A stretch of 8,294 nt of DNA, taken from NCBI GenBank assembly GCA_021296435.1, contig JAGWAK010000062.1:1-8294 (forward strand), given 5' to 3'. The stretch comes from Acidimicrobiia bacterium. GTDB lineage: Bacteria > Actinomycetota > Acidimicrobiia > Acidimicrobiales > CATQHL01. How positions within the stretch are numbered: position 1 is the stretch's first letter; every line of letters begins with the position of its first letter. Positions 1 to 6,568 of this stretch are shown here, piece by piece. The position numbers and the translations under genes are program-made. The notes beneath the pieces were generated by a model that was not told the DNA's origin, did not search any database, and worked only from the letters and a program-made list of their open reading frames with translations.

Positions 1-81
1 GGGGATGGGGGCGGGCGGGTGGCTGGAGGGTGTGCTGTCGGGCGAGGTGCCGACCTGGTTGTTGGCGCTGACGGTGACCGT
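1..81 (-). pseudogene. In-frame continuation of the FN3 domain beyond the stop
   Basis: Reading on past the TAA at 82-84 in the same frame gives TVTVSANNQVGTSPDS followed by a Ser/Pro-rich stretch, open to the window edge. With a Tyr in place of the stop, this aligns with YTVSVAASNAGGSSRAV of the first FN3 domain (residues 584-600). It is therefore the missing end of FN3 domain 2 plus a linker. The full gene probably runs off the left end of the window. Whether the stop is real or a base-call error cannot be told from here. Confidence 0.6.
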
Positions 82-2106
82 TTAGGTGGCGCCGTTGGTC
101 AGCCCGCCGATGGTGTGCTGGGTTCCCTCCACGGACGTGAAGTTCGTGACACCGTCCGGTCCGGTCCAGTGCACGGCGTAGGACTCCACGGGGATCCCGC
201 CGTCGGCGGGGGGAGGCGACCACGAGACACCCAGGAACCCGTCACCCCGTTGCAGCGACACGTTGGTTGGCGAGGCCGGGGTCCCCAGGGGCGTCGCGGT
301 TACCGTGACCGCGCGCGAGGAGCCTCCCGCGTTGGAGGCCGCGACGCTGACCGTGTAGGTGGCTCCGTTGGCCAGGTTGCGCAGCGTGCGGCTGGTCTCG
401 GTGGTGGGGATCGTGCCGGAGGCGCCGGTGGAGGACACCCAGGTGATCAGGTAGCCGGTGATCGGGCCGCCGCCGCCGTTGGCGGGCGGCTGCCACGTCA
501 CGACGATCTCGCTCGGCCCCGGCGTCAGCGACACCGCCTGCGGCTCGGTGGGCGGGTCGATCGACGGGATCGTCACGGGGGTCGTGGCGGGTGTGATCGC
601 CGCCGGCAGCGCCGTGCTCTCGCCGAAGACGAACTTCGTCGACAGCAGGTGACCCCCGCGGCCGTCGGAGTTCGGCAGCGGGCCCCAGCCCTCGGCCTCA
701 AGCCCCTTGTTGACCACGAACACGAAGCGCGACCCCGACACGGATCTGGTCGCGGCGGTGCCGATGAGGCGAACCGTGGCGCGGTCGATGCGTCCCGAGA
801 CGCTGATGTTTCCCGACATCTCGATGCGCTGCAGCGTGCCGACGTTGGTATCGGCCACTCTGGCGAGCCAGCGGCTGAGTGCGCTCACGCTGTAGGTGCG
901 CGTCCAAGGGGTGTAGGGGTCGCCGGCGACGAAGGGATCCGGGGCGGCCACCAGGTAGGGATGCTGCTCGTTGAAGGCGTAGCCGCTGTTCTCGGTGTAA
1001 CCACCGCCGGAGGTGGTGAAGAGCGTCAGCGCCGGTTCCCCGCCGTAGGTGAGGACCTGGCCTGCGGTGTCGGCGACGGCCTGCAGCCAGGGGCCGTTCC
1101 TCGCCGAGTTTTCCCGCGTGTTGCCGCTGTAGACCTGGCTCATGGTGCTGGAGTAGAGGTCGAACGGCACGAGCCACGTGTCGCTGTTGCGGTTCTCGCG
1201 GGCGACGTGCAAGGCGTAGGTACGCGAGGCGATGGCCTGGGCGCGCAGCGCCTCGGTCGGCCAGTCCGGCGGAACCTCGGCAACGCCACGCAGGTACAGC
1301 TCGATGTCGAGGTTCGCCAGCACGATGCGGTACCAGGTGCTCCCGGGCATCTTGCTGAGGGTGACCTGCCCGTGCGAGTAGGAGTGGCGGGTGGCGGAGG
1401 ACTCCACGGCAACTCCGTCGGCGGTCCTGATCTGCAGGATGTCGCCGCTGCAGGTCCCCCCACCGCAGAGCGAGCTTCCGCCGCTGGTTGTCACGTCCCA
1501 GCCGTCTCCGGCGCGGCTGACGGTGAAGAGTTCGGTTGCCGAGGAGCTGTACACGGCCGTGCCGTCGAGCACCAACTCGAACGAGCCGCGGGGCCGGAAG
1601 CGGCTGCGGCTGGCTGATGCCAGATGGACCCGGAGGTCGTTCATTGCCCAGCCTCCGGTGAGCACCGTGCCGGGATAGTAGAAGCCCAGGATGGTCCCGG
1701 CGGTCTGACCCGCGGCGATCCTCGACGGAAGGGATTGGTGGCTGATGCCCACGCCGTGACCCCAGCCGGCGCCGTTGAACGTGACGTAGTCGTCAGCGGC
1801 GAGGGTGGGTGTGCTGTATCTCGCGCTCTGGGCGGCCGCCGGCCGGCTCGGGGGGACACCCCACACCGCCGCCACCAGCAGGACCAGCGCGAGGCCCCCC
1901 AGCGCGAGGCGGGATCCGATCGGCCCGAGAGCAGCCAGCCACCGGCGCCGGTCGGTCGCCGGGGGCTGGTCGGTTGCGAGGGAACGGACAGCCGGCGCGC
2001 TGAGTCGCCGATCCATTCGGGATCCGGGTGTGCGCGCGCGCAGGAAACGACGCACGACAAGAGGACGACCGGCACGCAGCGCGCGCCGGCGAGGATGTCT
2101 CACCAA
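82..2106 (-). CDS. Secreted SpoIID/LytB-domain protein with two FN3 domains, C-terminus cut by a stop
   Basis: Probable cell-wall-active exported protein. SpoIID/LytB relatives are peptidoglycan lytic enzymes or their activators. Seen in the 674-residue frame: an Arg-rich N-terminus, a hydrophobic segment at about 66-82 and an AAA-QS cleavage-like site near 92 (signal peptide). A GWGHGVGIS motif lies at 114-122. The SpoIID hallmark YLRGVAEVPPDW...AQAIASRTYAL is at 271-299, with E277 as likely counterpart of the essential SpoIID glutamate. FTTSGGGYTENS is at 363-374, FN3 domain 1 at about 519-606 and FN3 domain 2 from about 610. FN3-2 ends at NGAT, where a TAA replaces the expected Tyr codon, so its last strands are missing. 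Start is uncertain: TTG 2106, GTG 2103 (a weak GGAAAA lies upstream of both) or ATG 2016 (Met31), which would still leave a signal peptide. An in-frame stop at 2125-2127 bars earlier starts. The gene is divergent from gmd. Family assignment is firm; the substrate is unknown. Confidence 0.85.
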   Translation of the reverse strand: MVRHPRRRALRAGRPLVVRRFLRARTPGSRMDRRLSAPAVRSLATDQPPATDRRRWLAALGPIGSRLALGGLALVLLVAAVWGVPPSRPAAAQSARYSTPTLAADDYVTFNGAGWGHGVGISHQSLPSRIAAGQTAGTILGFYYPGTVLTGGWAMNDLRVHLASASRSRFRPRGSFELVLDGTAVYSSSATELFTVSRAGDGWDVTTSGGSSLCGGGTCSGDILQIRTADGVAVESSATRHSYSHGQVTLSKMPGSTWYRIVLANLDIELYLRGVAEVPPDWPTEALRAQAIASRTYALHVARENRNSDTWLVPFDLYSSTMSQVYSGNTRENSARNGPWLQAVADTAGQVLTYGGEPALTLFTTSGGGYTENSGYAFNEQHPYLVAAPDPFVAGDPYTPWTRTYSVSALSRWLARVADTNVGTLQRIEMSGNISVSGRIDRATVRLIGTAATRSVSGSRFVFVVNKGLEAEGWGPLPNSDGRGGHLLSTKFVFGESTALPAAITPATTPVTIPSIDPPTEPQAVSLTPGPSEIVVTWQPPANGGGGPITGYLITWVSSTGASGTIPTTETSRTLRNLANGATYTVSVAASNAGGSSRAVTVTATPLGTPASPTNVSLQRGDGFLGVSWSPPPADGGIPVESYAVHWTGPDGVTNFTSVEGTQHTIGGLTNGAT

Positions 2107-2371
2107 GAGTGTTTTCCGAAGTCGTCACCACCCCTTGCCACTGACATCATCGCCCACAATCACCACTTTCGCAACAGAAGCAACCGATCTTGGCCCTTGT
2201 TCCGGGCACCGACCGGGATCCGGCTCGCCGAGAAGGTCGATCGCGACACTAGGTGGCTCCGCCCGCGGGCCCGCGACAATGCAGGCCCTACGGTCTCGAG
2301 CCGGGCCGCCTGCCGATCCCGGTGGTTCGGGCCGCCCGAGGCCCTGGATCCGCGGCAAGTAGGATTCCCCT
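2107..2371. other. Divergent spacer between the SpoIID-like gene and gmd
   Basis: This 265-base non-coding region separates two outward-facing genes. Its left half (about 2107-2210) is visibly richer in A and T than its surroundings, as expected for a promoter zone. The only regulatory site I can place is the TAGGAT box just before gmd. I see no convincing -35/-10 pair for the SpoIID-like gene and no riboswitch or conserved RNA fold. Short GGGATCCGG-like words recur at 2018-2027 and 2213-2223, but they are simple palindromes in GC-rich DNA. Confidence 0.5.
2360..2365 (+). promoter_or_regulatory. -10-like box TAGGAT, leaderless gmd start
   Basis: TAGGAT fits the actinobacterial TANNNT -10 consensus and is followed by exactly six bases (TCCCCT) before the GTG of gmd. 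Transcription would then begin at or next to the start codon, giving a leaderless mRNA. The AGGA inside the box could instead act as a Shine-Dalgarno sequence seven bases from GTG, so the two readings compete. No clear -35 TTG is seen. Confidence 0.5.
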
Positions 2372-3352
2372 GTGCCAGTTGCACTCGTTACCGGTGTCAC
2401 GGGTCAGGACGGTTCGTACCTCGCCGAGTTCCTGCTGGCCAAGGGCTACGAGGTGCACGGCACCACGAGACGCACGTCGCTGGACAACACCGAGCGGCTG
2501 CGGGGCGTCCTGGCCGATCCCGCCGCCGCGGAGCTATTCCAACTGCACAACTCGGACATGACCGACGGGGCGTCGCTGGTGCGACTCCTGGAGGCCACGC
2601 AACCCGACGAGATCTACAACCTCGCCGCCCAGAGCCATGTGGCGGTGTCCTTCGACGTGCCCGAGCAGACGATGCAGACCACGGGGTTGGGTCCGCTGCG
2701 CCTGCTCGAGGGGCTGCGCTCGCTGGGTTCGACGGCCCGCATTTACCAGGCCTCGTCCTCGGAGATGTTCGGCGTGGCTCCGGCCCCACAGAACGAGCAC
2801 TCCCCGCTGCGGCCCCGCTCGCCGTACGGCTGTGCCAAGGCGCTGGGGCACTGCCTCGTCAGCAGCTACCGGGAGGCGTACGGACTCTTCGCGGTCAGCG
2901 GCATCCTCTTCAACCACGAGAGCCCCCGGCGCGGCGAGACCTTCGTGACCCGCAAGATCACCCGGGGGGTGGCGGACATCCTGGCGGGCCGCACCGGCGA
3001 GTTGCGTCTGGGGAACCTCGACGCCCAGCGCGATTGGGGTTATGCCGGCGATTACGTCGAGGCGATGTGGTTGATGCTCCAGCAGGACGAGCCCGAGGAC
3101 TACGTGGTCGGTACCGGGGTGGCGCACTCGGTCCGCGAGTTCTGCACCCTCGCTTTCGAGGAGGCCGGCCTGCGCTGGCAGGACCACGTGCGAACCGATC
3201 CGCGGTTCGTGCGCCCGGCGGACCTGGACCACCTTGTCGCCGACCCCACGAAGGCGAACCGCGATCTCAGCTGGAAACCCAAGGTGGACTTCGACGGACT
3301 TGTGTCGATGATGGTCGAGGCTGATATTCGGCGCAGCATCGACGATCGCTAG
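2372..3352 (+). CDS. gmd: GDP-mannose 4,6-dehydratase
   Basis: Converts GDP-mannose to GDP-4-keto-6-deoxymannose, the cytoplasmic precursor of GDP-fucose, GDP-rhamnose and related deoxysugars of surface glycans. The 326-residue protein is an extended SDR. An NADP-binding GVTGQDGSYLAE lies at 8-19 and NLAAQSHV at 83-90. The active-site stretch is QASSSEMFG (126-134), with S129 in the place of the usual Thr and E131 as catalytic acid/base. SPYGCAK (150-156) supplies Y152 and K156. The signature NHESPRRGETFVTRKI is at 181-196. It is slightly shorter than many Gmd proteins (about 340-370). GTG 2372 is chosen because the beta-strand and glycine motif follow at once and a TAGGAT box sits six bases before it. 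No GDP-fucose synthase, epimerase or glycosyltransferase is adjacent, so the final sugar is unknown. The next gene starts nine bases after its stop. Confidence 0.93.
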   Translation: MPVALVTGVTGQDGSYLAEFLLAKGYEVHGTTRRTSLDNTERLRGVLADPAAAELFQLHNSDMTDGASLVRLLEATQPDEIYNLAAQSHVAVSFDVPEQTMQTTGLGPLRLLEGLRSLGSTARIYQASSSEMFGVAPAPQNEHSPLRPRSPYGCAKALGHCLVSSYREAYGLFAVSGILFNHESPRRGETFVTRKITRGVADILAGRTGELRLGNLDAQRDWGYAGDYVEAMWLMLQQDEPEDYVVGTGVAHSVREFCTLAFEEAGLRWQDHVRTDPRFVRPADLDHLVADPTKANRDLSWKPKVDFDGLVSMMVEADIRRSIDDR

Positions 3353-3355
3353 TCT
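3350..3355 (+). promoter_or_regulatory. -10-like box TAGTCT overlapping the gmd stop codon
   Basis: TAGTCT matches TANNNT and is followed by six bases (GAACTC) before the GTG of the flavoprotein gene. Its first three bases are the TAG stop codon of gmd. No ribosome binding site is visible in the nine-base spacer, which favours a leaderless start, or translational coupling with gmd. The -35 position (about 3327-3332, TTCGGC) is a poor match. Confidence 0.45.
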
Positions 3356-3361
3356 GAACTC

Positions 3362-4720
3362 GTGCGGGCGCTGCGATTCTGCATCGTTGGCGGCGGCCCG
3401 GCCGGCAACTCCTGTGCGTCGGTAGCCGCCCGGCTGGGGGCCGACGTCACCCTGATCGAGAAGGACATCCTCGGCGGTGCCGCCAACCTCTGGGACTGCA
3501 TCCCGTCCAAGGCCATGATCGCCGCGGGCGGCGTGATGTCGTTCGTCTCCCGCGCCACCGGGATGGGTCTGGATCCGGTGACGCCCACCATGGATCTGGA
3601 CGGTCTGCGGGAGTACATCGAATCCACCCAGCGACAGTTGCACGAGTCGCTCAGCCAGATGCTGGAGAGCCAGGGCGTGCGCATCCTCGAGGGCACCGGT
3701 TCGCTCGCAGGGCCCCACGAAGTGGTCGCCGAGACGGCAGACGGCCGGCAGGAAATCACCGCGGATGTGATCGTGCTGTCCACCGGAAGCCGCCCGCGCG
3801 TGCCCGAGTGGTGCACCCCCGACGGTCAGCGCGTGCTCACCACCCGGCAGGCATACCCGCCCCCGGAGGTTCCGCAGCATCTGGTCATCATCGGCTCGGG
3901 CGTGACCGGCGTGGAGTTCGTCCACATGTTCAAGAGCTTCGGCAGCGACGTGACGCTGATCGTGAGCCGCCAGCAGGTGCTGCCGGGCAAGGACCCCGAG
4001 GTGGCGGCGCTCCTCGAGGAGAGCTTCCTGGCCCGCAAGGTGAGCCTCTACAAGGGCGCCCGGGCCAGTGCGGTGGAGGTGCAGGCCGACGGCGTGGCGG
4101 TTCGCTGCAACGACGGGCGGGCTGCCAAGGGCACCCACGCCCTGCTGGCCGTCGGGGCGATCCCCAACTCCGAGAATCTGGGTCTGGCGGCCGCCGGCGT
4201 GGAGTCCGTGAACGGCTACGTGACGATCGATCACAACTGCCGGAGTTCGGTGCCGCACATCTATGCGGCCGGCGACCTCAGCGGCAAGGCGCTGCTCTCG
4301 TCGGTGGCGGCCATGCAGGGACGCAAGATCGCCGAACACGCCATGGGGCTCCACAAGAACCGTCCACACCGCCACATCGACTACAGCCAGGCCGCCTCGG
4401 CGGTTTTCACCGAGCCCGAGATCGCCGAGGTGGGCCTCACCGAGGCGGAGGCCACGGGCCGGAAGATCCGGGTCACCAAGATGCCGTTCTCGGTCACCCC
4501 GAAGGCGCTCATCAACAACGACCCTCGGGGCTTCCTGAAGCTGGTGTCGGACCCCGCCACGGGTGTGGTGCTGGGTGGGTCCATCGTGGGCGGCCAGGCC
4601 GCCGAGTTGATCTCCGTGGTGGCGCTGGCCGTGACCGCCCGCCTCACGGTGAGCGACATCTCCGAGACCCTCTTCGCCCACCCCACGCTCTCCGAAGCCC
4701 TCGGCGACGCCGCCGAGTAG
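3362..4720 (+). CDS. FAD/NAD(P)-dependent oxidoreductase, LpdA-type (disulfide-less lipoamide dehydrogenase relative)
   Basis: A 452-residue flavoprotein of the pyridine nucleotide-disulfide oxidoreductase family, probably a cytosolic NAD(P)H:quinone/acceptor reductase. Domains in order: FAD-binding GGGPAG (10-15); GGAANLWDCIPSK (38-50); NAD(P)-binding GSGVTGVEF (178-186); second FAD motif IYAAGDLSG (300-308); C-terminal dimerisation domain from about 345 ending in AHPTLSEAL (439-447). In true lipoamide dehydrogenases the second motif carries CxxxxC. Here the first Cys is A41 and only C46 remains, so no redox disulfide can form. M. tuberculosis LpdA (Rv3303c), recalled as a quinone reductase, shows the same loss and resembles this protein throughout (for example SVAAMQGR, 314-321). 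Unlike what I recall of LpdA, H440 and E445 of the catalytic His-Glu pair are kept. GTG 3362 is nine bases after gmd, so co-transcription is possible. The symbol lpdA is not applied because it also names the true dehydrogenase. Confidence 0.88.
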   Translation: MRALRFCIVGGGPAGNSCASVAARLGADVTLIEKDILGGAANLWDCIPSKAMIAAGGVMSFVSRATGMGLDPVTPTMDLDGLREYIESTQRQLHESLSQMLESQGVRILEGTGSLAGPHEVVAETADGRQEITADVIVLSTGSRPRVPEWCTPDGQRVLTTRQAYPPPEVPQHLVIIGSGVTGVEFVHMFKSFGSDVTLIVSRQQVLPGKDPEVAALLEESFLARKVSLYKGARASAVEVQADGVAVRCNDGRAAKGTHALLAVGAIPNSENLGLAAAGVESVNGYVTIDHNCRSSVPHIYAAGDLSGKALLSSVAAMQGRKIAEHAMGLHKNRPHRHIDYSQAASAVFTEPEIAEVGLTEAEATGRKIRVTKMPFSVTPKALINNDPRGFLKLVSDPATGVVLGGSIVGGQAAELISVVALAVTARLTVSDISETLFAHPTLSEALGDAAE

Positions 4721-4797
4721 CGTCGGACAGCCCCGGCGTCACCACTGAGGTCGAGGCGAGACCCCGCGGTCACCTCCCGAGTTGCCGAGCCCCATCT

Positions 4798-5352
4798 ATG
4801 TCCGATCCACCCCTCCCGCCCAGCACCCCGCCCGACGAGCCCCGGAGTGGGGACTCTCAGGCTGACGAACCCCGGGATGGCGAGCCACAGGAATTCGTGC
4901 TGCAGGAGCCGCTCGGCTCGATGCTGTCACGACTGGCCGCCCGGCTGTTCGACGCCGCGCTGATGCTCCTGGCTGTGCTGGCGGGCTTCCCGCTGCCCAA
5001 CAGCGGGCGGATCGCCATGCTGGTGGCGGTGCCGATCCTCTACGAGACCATCATGGTTGCCATCGCCGGGCGCACGGCCGGCAAGATGGTCATGGGGCTC
5101 CATGTGGTCCGCCGCTCCGACGGTCGCCGTCCCGACTGGGTGCCTTCGCTCGCTCGGGCCGCTCCTTCGGGAATCCTGGCGGCCGGTCCGCAGGTGGCCG
5201 CCATTCTCATGGCGGTGTCGATCCTGCCGATGATCGGCGACACTCGCCTGCAGCGCAGCCTGCAGGATCGAATCGCCCGCACTGTGGTCGTGCAGCGCCA
5301 GCGCCCCTGGGGAGCCCGCTCCTCAGCAGGATCGGCCCACGAGGCGACCTGA
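4798..5352 (+). CDS. RDD family membrane protein
   Basis: A 184-residue protein of the RDD family, small integral membrane proteins of mostly unknown function, some linked to transport or ion exchange. The N-terminal ~40 residues are Pro-, Asp- and Glu-rich and probably disordered in the cytoplasm. RLAARLFDAALMLLAV (45-60) holds the Arg and Asp of the first RDD helix. A second hydrophobic segment lies at about 70-90. GRTAGKMVMGLHVV (91-104) is the typical family loop, and a third hydrophobic segment is at about 123-146. ATG 4798 is taken as the start, but no ribosome binding site or TANNNT box precedes it. GTG 4897 (residue 34) has an AGGA a few bases upstream and would remove most of the disordered arm. 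The frame is open far upstream into the previous gene, but that part is a shadow of it. The 77-base gap to the flavoprotein gene shows no clear signal. Confidence 0.8.
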   Translation: MSDPPLPPSTPPDEPRSGDSQADEPRDGEPQEFVLQEPLGSMLSRLAARLFDAALMLLAVLAGFPLPNSGRIAMLVAVPILYETIMVAIAGRTAGKMVMGLHVVRRSDGRRPDWVPSLARAAPSGILAAGPQVAAILMAVSILPMIGDTRLQRSLQDRIARTVVVQRQRPWGARSSAGSAHEAT

Positions 5353-5418
5353 CGCCGCTCCGGCAGGCGCCCCCGACCGGGCTGGTGCGTGCAACCCGCA
5401 GTGACAGCACGCTCGAAC

Positions 5419-5454
5419 GGACCGCCCGGCGGCGCCGGCGGGCGCCGCCGGTCC
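5419..5454. terminator. GC-rich hairpin between convergent genes
   Basis: GGCGGCGCC (5428-5436) pairs perfectly with GGCGCCGCC (5441-5449) around a four-base loop. Beyond a four-base bulge, GGACC (5419-5423) pairs with GGTCC (5450-5454). It lies in the 126-base gap between the RDD gene (plus) and the dioxygenase gene (minus), 66 bases after one stop and 24 after the other. It could end transcription from both sides. There is no T-tract, as is common for actinobacterial terminators. Confidence 0.5.
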
Positions 5455-5478
5455 GGCTCGTGGGTGTAACGCGGCGAT

Positions 5479-6384
5479 TCAGGCGTAGCCGTCGCCCTGC
5501 TGCTGCGAGCCGAAGATCGTGGGGGGACCCACCTCGGAGAAGTCGGGGGCGCCGTGCATCCGGCGGCCGTCGACGGTGAGCATCTGGGAGGCCTCGCCGC
5601 CGCAGATTCGGCCACCGTGCGAGTCCAGGATGCTGTTGAGGCCGATCTGGTTGACCGGGTAGGAGTCGATGGCCGAGTAGGTCTGCAGCAGCAGTGGGCG
5701 AGGCCGTGGCGAGGTGTTCGGCAGCGAGCCGTGAATCATGCAGCAGTTGTGGACCGTCACCGACCCGGCAGGGCCGCTGAGGTAGACGACCCGATCGAGG
5801 TCCAGCCCCGCCGCGTCGGCGTCGTTGATGGCGCCGGCCCAGGATCCGTCGTCTGCGTACTGGTCATACAGCGGGCCGCGGTGGCTGCCGGGAAGCACCC
5901 CCATCGGCGCCATGTCGGCGTCGACGTCGCTCAGGTAGACGCCGATGGTGAGCGGCGTGAAGTCGGTGTGGGGCCAGAACTGGATGTCCTGATGCCATTT
6001 CACCTCTGCGCCGCCGCCGGACCACTTGAAGTTGAGCTTGGAGTGGTGGTAGCGGACCGGCCCGCCCAGCAGCGCCGCGGCGAGTTGCGCAGGCGGACCC
6101 TCGAATGTGAACCGTGCATACGTCGGGTGCCGGTCGACCGGGTAGTTGAGGCGCCGCAGCTTCGGTGCCTCCGCGGTGTGCGACGGTTCGAGATCGAACT
6201 CGGTGCCCGAGGAGGTCTCCGAGCGGCTGGCCTCCACGAACTCGGCGGTGACGGCGTTCAGTTCGTCGAGCCACTCGGGCCCGACGAAGCCGGGCAGGCA
6301 CAGGTAGCCGTTGGTCTCGTACTCGGCTCGTTGGCTCTGCGAGATGAGACCTGCGGCATTCGGGCGTGCTTCAGCGAGCGTCAT
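5479..6384 (-). CDS. Phytanoyl-CoA dioxygenase (PhyH) family Fe(II)/2-oxoglutarate oxygenase
   Basis: A 301-residue protein of the PhyH family: non-haem iron, 2-oxoglutarate-dependent oxygenases that hydroxylate small molecules or acyl-CoA. Seen: an N-terminal QRAEYETNGYLCLPGFV (18-34), typical of the family's first helix and strand; the iron motif HxD at WHQDIQFW (H131, D133); distal iron ligand H218 in VHNCCMIHGSLPN (211-223); and R227 or R229 as the likely 2-oxoglutarate anchor. MGVLPGSHRG (161-170) is the common loop between the first and second ligands. All catalytic residues are present. ATG 6384 is chosen because a TATGGT box stands six bases before it and the family N-terminus starts soon after; the upstream open frame is a shadow of fxsA. 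The substrate cannot be deduced and no biosynthetic partners are adjacent. It is convergent with the RDD gene and divergent from fxsA. Confidence 0.87.
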   Translation of the reverse strand: MTLAEARPNAAGLISQSQRAEYETNGYLCLPGFVGPEWLDELNAVTAEFVEASRSETSSGTEFDLEPSHTAEAPKLRRLNYPVDRHPTYARFTFEGPPAQLAAALLGGPVRYHHSKLNFKWSGGGAEVKWHQDIQFWPHTDFTPLTIGVYLSDVDADMAPMGVLPGSHRGPLYDQYADDGSWAGAINDADAAGLDLDRVVYLSGPAGSVTVHNCCMIHGSLPNTSPRPRPLLLQTYSAIDSYPVNQIGLNSILDSHGGRICGGEASQMLTVDGRRMHGAPDFSEVGPPTIFGSQQQGDGYA

Positions 6385-6390
6385 CCCCCA

Positions 6391-6396
6391 ACCATA
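6391..6396 (-). promoter_or_regulatory. -10-like box TATGGT, leaderless start of the dioxygenase gene
   Basis: On the minus strand TATGGT (TANNNT) is followed by six bases (TGGGGG) and then the ATG of the PhyH-family gene. The G-run directly abuts the start codon, too close for a normal Shine-Dalgarno site, which favours a leaderless transcript. I see no good -35 match. Confidence 0.5.
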
Positions 6397-6555
6397 CCGG
6401 GCGTGCCTGTCTCGCCGCCGGGTGCGGCTCTCCCGCCGCAGACCGCGGATCGGCAACCAGAACGCCCGCCGCGTCGAGCCCGCGGCTGCCGACAGCGAGA
6501 TCCGGCACGCGGTGCAGTCCGCATCGCCGCCCGCAGGCGGGCCGCGTTCACTGCC

Positions 6556-6561
6556 TACGCT
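6556..6561 (+). promoter_or_regulatory. -10-like box TACGCT, leaderless fxsA start
   Basis: TACGCT (TANNNT) is followed by seven bases (GAGGGCG) and the ATG of fxsA. The GAGGG is only two bases from ATG, too close for efficient ribosome binding, so a leaderless mRNA is the simpler reading. The 184-base spacer (6385-6568) holds this box and the divergent TATGGT box about 160 bases apart. I see nothing else in it. Confidence 0.45.
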
Positions 6562-6568
6562 GAGGGCG

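Noticed and set aside
19..1617. A 532-codon open frame on the plus strand
   Set aside because: It is antisense to the SpoIID/FN3 gene, low-complexity Gly/Arg/Val-rich, and shows no domain or start signal.
2018..2223. Repeated GGGATCCGG words near 2018 and 2213
   Set aside because: They are short palindromic words in GC-rich sequence with unrelated surroundings and no consistent spacing, so no repeat element is supported.
1624..3324. A 566-codon plus-strand frame running across the spacer into gmd
   Set aside because: It overlaps the true gmd frame and the wall-protein gene, and its translation has no family motifs.
2534..4681. A 715-codon open frame on the minus strand
   Set aside because: It is antisense to gmd and the flavoprotein gene, both firmly identified. 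Its translation is rich in His, Arg, Gly and Ala with no recognisable domain, typical of a shadow frame in GC-rich DNA.
3808..4797. Upstream extension of the RDD gene's frame into the flavoprotein gene
   Set aside because: The extension is the shifted frame of a well-supported gene. Only the part from 4798 has RDD motifs and membrane segments.
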